A stretch of 64,000 nt of DNA from Lonicera japonica. Its lineage: Eukaryota; Streptophyta; Magnoliopsida; Dipsacales; Caprifoliaceae. Shown here in pieces: positions 1 to 13,451 of this stretch. The stretch covers positions 48,173,356-48,237,355 of the forward strand of contig CM038466.1 in NCBI GenBank assembly GCA_021464415.1. The letters are read 5' to 3'. The notes beneath the pieces were generated by a model. That model was not told the origin of the DNA. It did no database searches and saw nothing but the letters and a program-made list of their open reading frames with translations. The position numbers and the translations under genes are program-made. Each line of letters opens with the position of its first letter. The first letter of the stretch is position 1.

Positions 1-1535
1 CCCATTGATGGTAGGGTACATGGGTGGCCAGAAGAAAAAGTCTTTAAAGACATAATATAAGTCTCGTATTTTAGAAGAGACAGCTAAGAAAATGTTCTTC
101 TTGGTTAGCAACTCTCTCAATGAGAAAGAAAGAGAAAAAATGGTCAATTTTCTTAGGGAAAATATTGATGTGTTTACATGGCGACCCTATGATATGCTTA
201 GCATTGATGCCGAGGTGATATGCCAAAGGCTTCACATTGATAAAAATTTCAAGCAGATCAAACAAAAACCTAGGAGGATAGCACCTGAAAAGGCAAAGGT
301 TGTGAAAGAAAAAGTATATAAATTGCTGAAAGATAGGGCCATCAGAGAAGCTCAATTTTTAGAATGAATCTCCATTCCAGTAGTCGTGAAGAAAAAGAAT
401 GACAAGTGGTGGACTTGTGTAGATTTTATGGATATAAACAAAGCATGTCCTAAGGATAGCTTCCCAGTACCAAGGACTAATCAACTAGTGGACTTGACAG
501 TTGGGCATGAGAGAATGATTTCTTTGATGCGTACTTTGATTACCACCAGATCCTTTTGTTTGACCCAGATCAAGATAATACAGTCTTTATCACCACAATG
601 GCTCTTTATTGTTATAAGGTCATGCCTTTTGGCTTGAAGAATGCATGGGCTATCTATCAAAGATTGATTACAAAGATGTTTAGAGAGGAAATTGGTGAAA
701 AGCAAGAAAGGGGTTGACCATTTTTAAATAGCCCAGCCTTAATTTCAATCCAGAGCCCCATGGGCAACTATATGTGTACCTCCCTTCCTTGATAATGCCA
801 GTTAGTGTAGGATTTATAAGGGAAGAAATAGGAGTTCAAAAACCAGCTTACTATGTCAGCAAGAGCCTGGTAGGTGTTGAGCTAAATTACTTGCATATTG
901 AAAAGTTTATACTCGCCTTGATAATTGCTTCAAGACGCCTCCATTATTACTTTGATGCTCATCCAATCAAAGTTTTGACTTCAACTCCAATGAAAGCCTC
1001 ATTATGCCGAGCAGATTTCTGGCCAAATGGAGAAATGGTCGGTTAAACTCAATATATTCCACATTGAATCAAAGGCCAAGTACTAAAAAACTTCATAGCC
1101 GAATTCACTAACAACCCAACTAGTCCAATATGACAGCAACCAAAAAACACGATCACACTAACAAACCAGCTAACTGGATCATACTAAAGGGTAACCAAAA
1201 GACACAGTTGCACTAGCAAGTTAGCCAACTACTCCAATTAGGGGCATGGAGATATTGATATGATGGAAGTAGATAATGTTGAGGTTCAGCAAAGTCAAAA
1301 TCAAATCGGCGAGGAAAATGAAGAAAATCAACCATATTAAAGCAGACTAAACATGGACATTATACATTGATGGGTCATCGGCTAGAGATGGTTCAGCTGT
1401 TGAGATTGTGCTCAAATCTCCAAAAAGAACTATAACTAAACAGGTTGTTCAGCTAGGCTTTACATCATCAAATAATTAATCAAAGTATGAAGCTTTGGTA
1501 GTGGGTTTGAAAAAGGCCAAACTACTCGGCATACT
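1..1535 (+). pseudogene. Decayed Ty3/gypsy (Tat-type) pol remnant
   Basis: Fragments of a plant Ty3/gypsy polyprotein lie in order but are broken. At 92-364 is the RT N-terminal part (FLRENIDVFTWRPYDM, then PRRIAPEKAKVVKEKVYKLL), closed by TGA at 365. At 386-640 the RT continues (CVDFMDINKACPKDSF). Near 600-690 another frame gives VMPFGLKNA. The RT catalytic YxDD segment is missing: the sequence jumps to an RNase H-like piece at about 756-1046 (PAYYVSKSLVGVELNYLHIEK). A second, archaeal-type RNase H fragment appears at about 1350-1530 (LYIDGSSARDGSAVEIVL), also carrying a stop. Two RNase H domains in this order are typical of the Tat lineage. No LTR, PBS or integrase is visible, and the left side continues beyond the window. 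It is non-functional. Confidence 0.85.
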
Positions 1536-3370
1536 GAACCTCGTTATCCATTGTTTGACATTTAGCCTATATTATTTGAACTCGAATTGGAACCCATATT
1601 TAAACATTACTAAAACTATATATATACAATTCAACCATTCAACCAACTCCATCACATAACTTTTTTATGTGCTTAAATTCTACCTTAATGTTAAGAATTA
1701 CAATATATAATAGTAGATTATACTTCACATGTACGTGATGTGTGCGACTTGTATATCTATAATTTGAAGGAAAAAAAAACTTTAAAACAATGATATAAAG
1801 GCTTAGTCGTTAAGAATGAATTGAACTTATATTCTTTAAATGCAAATATTGCTCGATTTTATTGTAAATTTGCAAAGATAAAATTCAAAATTAAAATTAT
1901 TACAATGCTTTAAACGGTTGAAATAGGTCTTAATATATCATAAATTATTGCACACACATAAAATGGGACACATATTCAGCTATTATATACCAGTGAATTA
2001 TTCAAGGTTGGATGCTGCATCATGGACCAAGCTTGATAATGTGCTTTATTGGTCAAATTTACCAACTTATTACTCTAAAGAAGAGTTTTTTAATTAAGAA
2101 TTCTAACAAGACTGAATACATTTTTTGATCAAGTCTTAAACAACAGACAAATAATTTAGTCAAGTAGGAAGTGGGCCAATTTACAATAGACAGGAGGAAG
2201 CTAGAATTTATATTTCATGTAAAACATGCACTAAAAATAATAATTAAAAAAAATCATACAGATTTTTATCTTTTTATAAGAGGCGAGATACTTTCGTAGA
2301 ATTAAAGAATTCACTCTAACTTTATATTTCAAAAAAATTTAGTATCGGTATTTGATATTCACACTTCTAGACAAAAGTTTGATTAAGACCGAAATTTAGA
2401 ACATAATTGTACTCTAGCTAGTACTTAGAATTTCTCATTTAAATCTTTAAATACTCCATAAACTAAAAATAAAATATTTAAACGCAAAAATTTACAATTC
2501 ATTAATTGAATTAAAAAATAAATTGTAGGGGTCATTTTGTATCACTATTCTTGTATAGTCTATTTATATACCGGAAGATTACTCTTTCAAATTTTCAAAT
2601 ATTGTCAAATGTAATATTAATCAACCGAATAGTGCTATATTTATTAATATATATTATATGAATTATATTTTTAAAAGATATATAAAAAATATAATTTATT
2701 TAATACACTCGATAAAAATATGCGATAAGAATTAATATAGATAAGAAAAGTATTTTTCTAATCATCTAACCGAAAAAGTAAAAATTACAAATATTTTCCT
2801 AAACAGATATGGTGAGCTGGCAAATAAAAATAAATTTGGACTATAATAAGAGTAGGTGAGGGAGCACATGCAGAACACGTGCGAGATAGCCGGTGCACAC
2901 ATAAGCCGACACTTCTTATTTGTCAGCATGTGCCATGCACATGAAATTCACACAGCACATGCCCCCTTGTTGCATTCAAAGGGATATAATTAAACTCTTG
3001 CATTAATGGTTTCTTAAATTTCTTTTTATGTCATTTTATTTTAGCCACTCTTATATGTTTTAACCATAATATGCTCTTAATTTAGAACGAAAAAAGTGTT
3101 TATAAAAATTAACTAAAAATTAACTACAAAGACACGTAGATCCAACCCCAAGAGAAGCTAACATGTAACAGCGTAAAATGATGTGTAATTTACACATTCA
3201 TTTCACACAAATTTACTCATTTTTAAACGACTGCTAGAAACAAAAATTTTAACAAGTTAAATAAATTTTACACAAAATAAAAATATAAAATACCTCCTTA
3301 AAAGAAAATCTTAATATGTATACATCATATATATCATATAATATATATATATATCAATCACATTCTCTTT
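1536..3370. other. AT-rich intergenic stretch
   Basis: No reading frame with recognisable protein similarity and no clear repeat boundary. It consists of short A/T runs and ends in a TA-rich tract (about 3320-3352) next to a MITE. Confidence 0.6.
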
Positions 3371-3730
3371 AAAAACGTCATTAAATTAAATAACTTAAGG
3401 ACTATCTATTTCAAGGGGTAAACGGATGAATTTTTTTATGAAATTTGGTGAGGACGATCTCTATAATGATTAGATTATTTTCACTAAATTTCATTAAAAA
3501 TATGAAAAGGTGAGTGAGTTAATTAAAAATCTAAAATTTCAACTTCCAAAAATGCGCATATATATCAATTTTCTAAATAACGCACTTCTCGATTGAAATA
3601 TTTTTATGAAATTTGGTGGAGAGGATCTACTCATTATAGAGTAATCTCCACCAAGTTTGATGAAAAAAATCATCCGTTTGCCCTAGCGAAATGGGCGGTC
3701 TTTAAGTTAGTTAATTTAAGGACGATCTTT
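3371..3730. repeat. MITE family D, copy 1 (long TIRs in TA-rich DNA)
   Basis: The two halves are inverted copies. On the left, TTAAATTAAATAACTTAAGG leads into GGGTAAACGGATGA and ATGAAATTTGGTG. On the right, the reverse complement reads TTAAATTAACTAACTTAAAG, then GGGCAAACGGATGA. Inside each arm is a smaller inverted repeat around GATCTACTCATTATAGAG. The element is flanked by TA-rich sequence. Copies 2-4 are at 12138, 32243 and 45321. It has no coding capacity. The outer ends are approximate because the TIR runs into TA repeats. Confidence 0.7.
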
Positions 3731-4288
3731 AAGATAAGAACTCTATGTATATTTATGTATATTAAAATGTTCTATTTTAATGTGGTTCTGCCACTTGCCT
3801 CTTATTAAATGGGCGTATATTTTTACTATAATTCCTCTTTGTCTCTTATAAAAAAAAGTAATTTTAGATGGACATAAAAAACTGACATAAAAATTGATAT
3901 ATCCAATGTGACCACCATGCATTAATTGGTTAAAAGAATCATATCACTTTATATTTTAACCAAAGAGTAATTAACATATTAATATGTTAAGTTTTTATGT
4001 CAAAATTTTATATCCATGTAGAATTACTAAAATGGTCTGATCTCTCCTTATCAAACGGTTCTTTGATTATTTCCATTTGTTTCTCATTTGCTAATTAATA
4101 TTCATTCATTGGCCTCATTAGTGGTTTCCATTTTCTTACTCTCGTGGATATTATATTCTTTCTCTCATTTAATACCCATTAAACAACTTTTTAGTGTAAA
4201 CTAATGCATTCTCCATTTTATTTAGTTTGTGTGACTTGCCATATCTAGTACGTTATCGTTCATCAATGTGATTTTTCTCTTCAGAAAA
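3731..4288. other. Intergenic stretch, nothing recognised
   Basis: AT-rich sequence with no supported gene or clear repeat. The short reading frames have no family features. Confidence 0.55.
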
Positions 4289-7110
4289 TATTTAATATAA
4301 CGGTTACAACGATACGTGTTATCACTTACCCACTCAATTTGCAGTAAATTGATGACACATGTGATTGATGATTAAGCCAAAATATTGCATTTTTATATGT
4401 ATTTAGGTGTCTTAATATGCATGAATTTGATTTTAATTATCCTAAATTGTTAAGAATTGAGATTTAATCATGAAATAGGATAGTGTGTTTATTTCTAGTG
4501 CATTATAACCTTTTTACAGGTGAAAAATGAACAAGAACAAATTTAGAAGCAAATTCCCCCAAAGTTAGTCATTACCGGTCAAATTCAGAGCTGAATTAAG
4601 TTCAAGAAATGAACCGAAAGCAAATTCCAAGCTCAAGCATGAAGGAAGTTGATGGAAGAGACTAAGAGAAGCCAATAGAGCAGTCCCAAGCAAAAAAGAG
4701 TCATTTGAATCAAACTCAGAATTTCTTCGAAATAGAAGTTGTAGAGCTCTGAGTTATCTACGCGTAGGCGAAAACCTTGCATCAATCGGAGTTCGGAGTA
4801 CAAAGTTATGGCAGAAATCGGAGTTTGAGCGCGAAAGAATATCTAAATTTATGATGCAGATATTTATTGAATGGGGTCATTAGCCTAGATGGCAAGTGAC
4901 CAACTTTCTACTCATACTTAGTCCAGTGTTCGAATCCCGCGGCCAACAAGTTTTAATTATTATTTTTAAGCTGACCCGAGAAGTTAAAGAAGAAGACTTA
5001 GTCTCTCGAGCCAACGATTTGATAGACGACAAAGCTATTTTTAGCTTTTGGATTATTATCTTTTTTTTTATTATTTATTTTATTTTATTAATTAGTTTAA
5101 TTGGATTATTATCTTTTTTTATTATTTATTTTATTTTATTAATTAGTTTAATTTTTGAATTTTGAAAAAATAATTAAATGTCGATGATATTTTTAGGTTT
5201 TAGGTTTAATTTTGAGTAAGGGAAGAAGGGCCGTCATTATTATTCTTCGAGTAGAGAAGAACAATCGTCATTTTTATTTTCTTCCATTCTATTTTCTTTG
5301 AGTAAAGAAGAACAGTCGCCATTCTTGTTCTTCAATAATTCTCAATTTCCTTGCGTAACTATCAGAGAGATATTTTCATTTGGTTTATGACGAGTCCCAT
5401 TACAGTTCCAATAACTGCGTAACTGTAAGTTTTTCTTTTCATTCAATTTTATTTTTAATTTATCTCAATTCATGCTCATTAATGTTTATATATTGTTAGT
5501 TAATTATGTGTTTGAATGTGATTGATGATTGAAATCCAAGCATAATTTATAATTTTTATTAGAATTTTTTTTATAGATTCCCGCGTAGAACCCTAAAAAA
5601 TATGTGTTTTCTTATTTTAATCGTAACTTGCTCGTTTCTTGGCCGATTTTGATGATCCACCTATCAAAACGACCGCGATCGAATTTTCTACAAAACCCTA
5701 CTGTTTTGGGGATCTAAATTCCGAAATCTTCTGAGGACAGTAGGCAATTTTCGTGACTGCAGTGTGCTATTTTTTTTTTCAAAATTTGTTTAAACCATTT
5801 TTATTTATTTATTAATCGTTCCTTAGTTTTAATTGTTGTGAAATTTTGCGTGATTATTCAATTATATTCTAGAAATATGTTTGCTCAATTTTTGATTGAA
5901 TTTATCATGCTTTGCTTAATTTTCATCAATATGCTAGCGTAATTTAGTAGTTAGGGGTCCGTAGCGAAAGCATGACGGACTAGTGTGAGTATACGATTCA
6001 ATTGTGATTGTGGCTTGAATTTCTCATTGGTTATAGGTCAATTAATAAACCTGAAAAATATAGTAACCTTTCATGCGTTAAAAACATGAATTTTTAAGAT
6101 TATTTCTCGATTATTCGACAAAAGAATCGAAAAATCTCAAATTACGAATTTTTGTACTAAAACTCTAACGAGGCTGAATAGAGGACGGTCCTTATCTTTT
6201 ATTGAGCTGAGTTAGTTATCCAAGTAATTTGGGAGTTTTGAGCGCTGTTTTGGTGTCGTTCCGGAATCGATACCGAAACAGTGCCAATTTTAGCTTTTAA
6301 TGACTTTTTAAGAACGGTTTTGACGTATGTCATGCATACGCATAATCAAACCTTAGAAATAAGTTAAGCTTTTGGATATTTACTAAAATTGATTAAATTT
6401 AGTTTGTTTTTGTCACGCACTAGCATTACTAAGTAAAAATCAATTTTTGTAAAATAAATTATAAGTTCCCTTATTGAAAACTAAATTTTCATGCAGCTTA
6501 TATGAGTCTTGTCATGCACTTCTCATGATATGCTCGTGAATTTTAGTATTTAATAATTGGTAAGCTAAGGACATTCGTTTTTAATAGGAACTCAGGTCTA
6601 CAGTCATCTCTTGAATCGGTTGGTCATACTATATGTAATGTCATAGCTATGAATACCCCTAACGCTCTTTTCCCATTTTATTAGACACTTGTTTTAGTTG
6701 CTGCTTATTTTATCCTTGCTTTATTTATTTATTTTATTTTTATTTATATTTATTTATTTATTTTTATTTTTATTTTTATTTATTTATTTTCTTTTAAGTT
6801 TTAAATTTAATTTCTTATTCTATTCTTTCCTATTCTAAAAAAAGAAAAAATTATTATCTTTTCTTTATTTTATCTTTTCTTTTCTTCTTTCTCCCTGTTG
6901 GAAGTTTAGCTAGAATAATAAGATTACCATCCTTCCCTATGGTTCGACCTTGGACTTCCAAGTAAATATATTATAACTTGACCACCTGCACTTAGGTGTA
7001 TTAATTACGCGTTTCTGAGCGTAGTCAATTGATAAGAGCGAAAAGTATACTAATTAATTTTCTGCAATGACAAGTGATAACATGTGTCGTTATAACTGTT
7101 GTATTAAATA
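4289..7110. mobile_element. 2.8 kb non-coding element with terminal inverted repeats
   Basis: The first 39 bases (4289-4327) and the reverse complement of the last 39 (7072-7110) match at 34 positions. All five differences are transitions (shared core GTTATCACTT). Similarity resumes after a small gap around TTGCAG. No transposase is visible. Inside are a tRNA-like head (4880-4950), TTTAT/TTATT low-complexity runs (5065-5160, 6715-6800), and near 6935 a stretch CTATGGTTCGACCTTGGAC that recalls the U5 end of some gypsy LTRs. No clean target duplication could be fixed because the outer TATTTAATA is itself nearly palindromic. It could be a non-autonomous DNA transposon carrying retroelement debris. 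Confidence 0.55.
4880..4950 (+). repeat. tRNA-derived SINE-like head
   Basis: The motif TAGCCTAGATGGCAAGTG resembles a pol III A box. About 40 nt later GTGTTCGAATCCCGCGG matches a B box. No cloverleaf can be drawn, so this is read as the 5' end of a tRNA-derived SINE, not a tRNA gene. The SINE tail is not delimited. Confidence 0.4.
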
Positions 7111-7880
7111 TGTTCTCCTCTTTCTCTCTAATCTTTACTTATTTCCTATAAATTGCAGCAATACGCATTGATCCCTTCAAAAACCTTTTGAAACCGCTTA
7201 TTCTACCCCCATTTCTTTTGTGCACAATGATTCCCTCAACTCCCTCTATTCACAAAAATATCCCAATTGATTTGTTAATAATTTTATTTTTTGGTATGAT
7301 TGTCACTAATTTTATCTATATGCATTGCTTCTCCAATCTAAATATAGGTTCGTGTGACTAATTTTGATGATAATGTTGGTACAGAACACAGTGAAAATAA
7401 ATCAACAAGTGGAAGCTTTCAATATTTTGTAAACACAATGGTTTATTATGGATTGATTGTTTCATATATGCAATATTTGTTTTCTTGATAAATGGACTTA
7501 CATTAATTTTAAATTAACTTTGTTCAATGTATAAAAAATTTTGCATGTAATATCATCTCTTTTCCTGTAGATTGGGAGAGCTGCATCTTCCAATGCAACC
7601 ATAAACTACTTACAAACAGCCGAAAGGAACTATGTAAAATGAGAGTATTTAGACTAATGCATTATTTCAACCTTTCAGTATATTTTCATTTTCAAAATTA
7701 AATAGGATTGATTCGCGTTTAACGTAATCTCTATGAGTGATATTTATCTACGCTTAATTGCATAATTGGTTTTTACTTTTTAAACAATGATCGGTTATAT
7801 AGATTTTCTTCTATGGATTATTGTTATTATTTACACATTTTTATAACACATCCACACATTGTTTGGGTTGTATACTAGTA
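7111..7880. other. Intergenic stretch, nothing recognised
   Basis: No coding signal and no repeat boundary seen. Confidence 0.55.
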
Positions 7881-8094
7881 AGACTCGTTTGATTCAGGTA
7901 TTAGGGTCAGTGGGATTAATAATACCAGTATTAATAGTATTGGATTATTAATCTTAGTATTAATTTAATACCAATACCCTGTTTGATTCATGCATTATTG
8001 ATATTGGGATATCTCATGTTGATGTTAATATCATGTTTTGTTCTGTAACAAGTATACGGGATTACATTTTGAAATAACAAAAAATATATTATAT

Positions 8095-8130
<36 letters not shown>

Positions 8131-8426
8131 GTAGTAGTAGTAGTAGTAGTAGTGGTGGGGGTGGTGGAGGAGTGGGGGGTGGGGGTGGCATTTTTGAAAA
8201 TATTATAATAATAATGGCATTTTTAAAAATTTTTAGTTTCTTTTTCTTAATTCCGAATAAATAGTACTACCTCCTTCCTGGTATTAAATTATACCATAAC
8301 GAGTGGGATTAAGTTAGTCTCGGTATTAATAATTTCAGCACATTTGTGTGACCCAAACACAGTATTATAAAAAAAGTGATATTAATAATCTCATTCCACT
8401 TTTTAATACCCGAATCAAATGAGACC
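7881..8426. mobile_element. Tourist-like MITE family B, copy 1
   Basis: The ends are inverted: CTCGTTTGATTCAGGTATTA on the left and TAATACCCGAATCAAATGAG on the right. Both sides are flanked by GTA, a 3-bp duplication as in PIF/Harbinger-derived MITEs. The interior contains a composite microsatellite (AAT, then AGT, then GGT/GGGGT) at about 8096-8190 and no coding sequence. Copy 2 is at 14050. Confidence 0.75.
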
Positions 8427-11400
8427 GTAGTGTATATATATATAACGGGAGAAGTAGGATTAATGCTAACATTGATTGACACGAGTCCAATAATTACTAC
8501 TAACATATTCTCATTTATACCCTTAAGCATTTTAATGGGTTAAGTAATTTAATGAGGACAAGATGGTCCCTTCAAATGTTCTCATCCTTAACTTCTCTTC
8601 TCAATATCTCTTCATTTTTCTCTTCTTTCAACGGCCCCAGTTGCTACTAATTAAATCTATATTAATGTATTATTGACTTTTGAAAATATAACTTTTGATA
8701 TATGTCCCTTCTATATAAATGCCTCTCCCCTTCCTCACCTATATATTAACACACTTTGATTGCCATAAAATGCATTTAATTTTACTAATTTACTTATTTT
8801 TTCCAAAATATCCGGTAATCGCAAATAACTAGTTCTCAATCCATGCGATACCCGAATAGTTGTTAACTTCGACATTCAATATTGATACTAACTTTCAACC
8901 ATATCATATATGTCAAAAGATAACACACGTTAGCATCAATACAAATTGTTCAACAAATAGTATATGTGAGATACATACATTAGAAAGTTATATCTTTTAG
9001 TGTATATAGTACATGACAATAAAGATCACAACTACATTGGTTTATTTTTTCCTTGGGAAGCGTACACTATTACATCAAAAGCCTCTCTTTAACTTCTTTC
9101 AATTTTTTGTCACGAATTTTTGGGGATGGTCCAATTGATAAAAGTATTGGACAACCAAAAATATAATACATTGTTATTTAATTGAAATCTTTATGAAGAA
9201 AATTTTGAGCTTTCAAAGTAAAACTAAATCGAAAGCCTTTTTTTTTGGTACCTGAGCATAGCCAAGTAAAATTATTCTAGCAGAAACTGTAAAACTAAAT
9301 TAATGATTCTTGTACATGCAAAACATTTTAAAGTAATGCATTAGAACTCAAAAAGTCTTAGCTTAATAAGAGCATAATTCACGTCTATAATGGTATCATT
9401 TAATGAGATGAATTTTGCACAAAGAATTAAAAACTCCTAATGTATTGGAAGAATAAAATGGGTGATTAACAAACGTAAATCAAATATGTGTACACGTGAA
9501 GTTTTAAGAAAAATTTATTTCTTTTGCAACTTAAAACTTTATGCATTAACCAACTATAGAGCGAAATGCAAAAAGGCTTGAAGGGTACTAATTATTCAAT
9601 TCTTAGTATGTACGTATTTATTAATAGACTTAATTAATCACTTTTGTTAAGTAATAAACTCACGTGCACAAAAATTAATGTCTATAAATAGCAAAACTTG
9701 ACCTTTACTCCAATACTTTACAGGTATTCTAAAATAGTACAAGTTACAGGTATCTTATATTCATTAGTGGAAGTGACCATCACAACATAATGATGTCATC
9801 ATGACCATATCGGCATTTTGTGACGTTATCCAACTTCCTTGGCCTGTGTTAAATTTACTCGGCATCAGCGATGTACTCGGCTACAAGTCCATTCTTCTCC
9901 TCTTGAGATAGGTTCTATGTTTGTCATACAATTTAGACTTTTCTGAGCCTTGAGGCCCAGCTATCTAATTGCTCCAACCCGTAGTTATTATTTTTGATCT
10001 CCTTTACTTTTTAACGTGGCTAAAAGATTTAAAACAGTATAAATCATATGATATAATATATAATGTCCGTGCATTGCACGAGTATAAATCTGGTGTTATG
10101 TATGTAATATGAAAAGTCATAATTAAGTTTAAATTTTGACAACGCCTTAATTAAAGGTACACAATTAATTAATACCAAAATTATTGTGAGTTGTCAAGGA
10201 AACACAAGATATATTTTTCAAATCTTGATATCTTGTTGTTTGGGTGGAGAGGGATCAGACAAGTGAAAAATAAAAAAATGAAAATGGTCCACTTGAGATC
10301 AACAAAATCAACATTTTATTTAATAATATAAAGCAATTTTTGTTTTCTTGTGTTTTTGCGGTTGGCATTACTGCCTGCGTTTGTTTCAACATGACTCTGC
10401 AGATCTTCATCCACTATTACTCCTTTTTGTTTTCTTGTTTCTTTTTTTTTTTAAAAGTACCATCCATATTATTTTTGGCTGTTCAAAATTCAAACTTAAC
10501 CCCTGTTGAGTTTTGGCCCCTCATCATTGCGGAGTATCGATATGGGGTGTCGCATATAGATACGCAGGTAAGCCGTGGGCGAATCAAGTTGGAACCAAGT
10601 TGCAGATTGATCCCATGAGAAGTGAAATCGATCCACAGGGTGGTGTGTGCCGATTAAGTATAAATACTTGTCTAATTTTATCTTGTAATAAGAAGAGTGC
10701 AAAGAGAGGAAAAGAGAGAGATTTTGTCTTGCAAGAGGGCTATTTTTTCTGAGACACTAGCTAGAGGAATCAATTGGAGGTTTGTTCATAGGTTTATTGA
10801 GAGATCGAGGGCATAAATCTTGAACACCGCCCCCCCCCCCCCCCCCCCCCCTCCTCTCCCTTTTTACACGTAAGACTAGAAGGGAAACCGTGTTATTTTG
10901 GTTTACGTCGAAGATTTTGTTATTACTTATCTGATTATGTTCCTCAAGTGTCCGTTAAAATTACTAAAAGGAATTTATCAAATTTTAATTGTTGTGTTAG
11001 ATTAGATTGATTGTCTATATACACGAACAAACCAACCAATCTAGCTAGTCCAATTTTTAGTTAAATTTGATATTTCCTCCAAAACTGTTTTCTCTTTGAA
11101 ACATTTATGACTACCATTCATTTTACATTGAAAAAAAAAATTGTGTAATCATTGATCGAGGTTAAATCTAGGTATATTATGCAGTGAAAAAATTTAACTT
11201 ATCGTTAAAATCCTAGTGTTGATTTTCCACTATTCAATCTAACAGTTATAACGAAATAAAATACGCAAATGAAACACAGATAAAGCAATCACACAACACC
11301 ATATCGAAAGAGAACTCGCAAAAACCAGACCGACTTACTCTCAACTCCACTCTCTCAAAAGCCTTGTAATAACTGCAATCCCTCTGCTCCTCAAATACAG

Positions 11401-12137
11401 TTCCTGATTGAATTGTACAACTAGTCCACAATGCCGTTGCACGTCTCGTTTGTCCACCGCGCTGTTAGCGGCTTCAAAACATTAGTACTCGCACACATAC
11501 AGTACGTTATAATTCTTCTCCAATGGGATTTGCAAACTTGTTTTTCAGAGAAAGAGTAACCTTGTTTTTTTTGTGGGAGACCTATGAAAATCTCACGCAA
11601 ATGTGTGTTTTAGTCTAAAAATATGTGCTATAGTTGTTTTGAATACTGCCTTATGCTTTAATATCTATAAGATATGAAAACCAAATCAAATGGGCTAGGT
11701 TCTATCAGGTGCTAACACAGTGAAAAAAATGGTGGGTTTTCCTACTTTATGCCCAAGTTCGAGCTACGGAAACTACCACGTGTATCCATACACACATATA
11801 TATATATATATATATCATGGGCCTTTTTTTCGTGCCCTGGCTTTATCGGAATGACCTTAGATCGATCCATACCTTTCAGAGTGTTTTAGATTCGTACAGG
11901 GAGCAAATCATCTGAATTTTCCAAGTTGAATCGAAACAAAGTTTAGAATATAAAACTCTGTTTAGAATTTTAAAGCAAAGTTTTACATTAGTTTGGAAAT
12001 TCCTTTCTATTGTTTGGTTAAGAATATAAATAATTTTGTAATTATTTTAAGTATAATATCTAATATTATTCATTACTAGAAAAATATGTTTTATATATTA
12101 TATTATATTATATTATATTATATTATATATATATATG
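8427..12137. other. Long AT-rich intergenic stretch
   Basis: No gene is supported. Items seen: a palindromic CGTGCATTGCACG at about 10069-10081, of the kind found at some plant transposon ends; a run of 22 C at 10830-10851; a (TA)n tract near 11798-11815; and a TATTA-rich run near 12088-12136. The small reading frames around 10340-10750 carry no known domain. Confidence 0.55.
10830..10851 (+). repeat. Homopolymer C22
   Basis: Twenty-two consecutive C residues followed by TCCTCTCCC, in otherwise AT-rich DNA. The exact length is likely to be unreliable in an assembly. Confidence 0.95.
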
Positions 12138-12490
12138 TAATCCCTAAGGACCAATTTTTTAATCTTTAAATACAGACTAACCATTTTGAAATGGTAAACG
12201 GTGAATTTTTTGACAAAATTTAGTGAAGATGGTCTCTAATTAGTAGATCGTCTTTACTAATTAAATTTTATCAATAAATTCAATAGAGCTGTGAGTTAAT
12301 TAAACATCTAAAATTTCAATGACCAGAAATGCGCATGTATGTCAATTTTTTAACTAATTCACTTTTTGGTTGAATTTTTTAATAAAATTTGGTGGACATA
12401 ATCTACTAATTTTGGAAATCATTTTTATCAAGTTTTATCAAAAAAATTATTTACTCTCACCAAAAAGTTGGTATTTAAGAGAAGGTAACA
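12138..12490. repeat. MITE family D, copy 2
   Basis: Aligns with copy 1: a left arm with GGTAAACGGTGAATTTTTTG, a middle with CCAGAAATGCGCATGTATGTC, and a right arm with AAAATTTGGTGGACATAATC. It is flanked on both sides by (TA)n tracts (about 12115-12136 and 12490-12513). It is more diverged than copy 1. Confidence 0.65.
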
Positions 12491-13091
12491 TATATATATA
12501 TATATATATATATGTATACTGATTTAAATCGGTGAATGGAACCCTGACCTCATTACTCCCGATCCCTATTCCAATCCGGCTAGCACTACCTCACTATGAT
12601 ATAAGACTATCGACTATAATTTTTATAACATAAATTTATAATAATATTAATAACTATGGTATCAGATATTTAAATATGAAATTAATATAATATTTAACAA
12701 TACTACATCATATATTAGATTTATGTTAAAATTTTAAGCATTTATATTATACTAAATTTTCATGCACATGCATGTGTCATTCGGATATAAGGAATTAAAC
12801 AAAAATGAATTCAAAAAATAATAACACAGCAGTAGAGACCATTATTATCCTCGCAACCCATTGCTTACCCTAAAATGCAAATATATTTTAGTGAAATAAA
12901 AGCTCGTAAGGTAAAAATTGAAAAATTAAATACCTATTATGGCCTCAAAAACTACGAAAATATCTTCTTGCTTTATGTAATAGTAATGTTACATAAAATT
13001 TTATAACATTATGATAATATTATTTTCATTAATATTATGGTATATATTTTTAATACGTTAAAATAACCTTTTAGAAATTTGTGCAAATTTC
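12491..13091. other. Intergenic stretch, nothing recognised
   Basis: A (TA)n tract, then AT-rich sequence without coding signal. Confidence 0.5.
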
Positions 13092-13451
13092 GGTGATATT
13101 TTGAGTTGAGTTTTTAAAATCTGGTGTTCGGTAAAATTTGGAAGTATGTTGAAAAGTGAATTTGGTTTTTGTTTGAGTTTGAGTTTGAGTTTGTTTCAAC
13201 CAACTAAAAAATTTCATTAAAAAATTTCAAAAAAACAGTCACAATGGATCTTATTTTATAAATCTCAACGAGTAGGTTTCAAATATATATTTTTTATCTA
13301 ATTTTGATTTTTGGATTTAAAGTTATAGTGTTTTAAAAGTTTTTTTAGAGAGAGAAAGTAAAGTGAAATAAATTTTAAAAAGTATAAAAGTTAAGTTGAT
13401 TTTAAGTTAAATTTTTAAAATTTTAAAAAATAAACACTCGCCAAATATACC
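13092..13451 (-). mobile_element. MITE family C, copy 2 (reverse orientation)
   Basis: Matches the reverse complement of the interrupted MITE at 18959: it starts GGTGATATTTTGAGTTGAG, contains GAATTTGGTTTTTGTTTGAG, and ends AAACACTCGCCAAATATACC. About 11 bases of the terminal repeat (GTTTGGTTGAT in the other copy) are missing here. No target duplication was confirmed. Confidence 0.65.

Noticed and set aside
7988..8191. Leucine/proline-run reading frame on the minus strand
   Set aside because: Direct product of the AAT/AGT/GGT microsatellite inside MITE B1.
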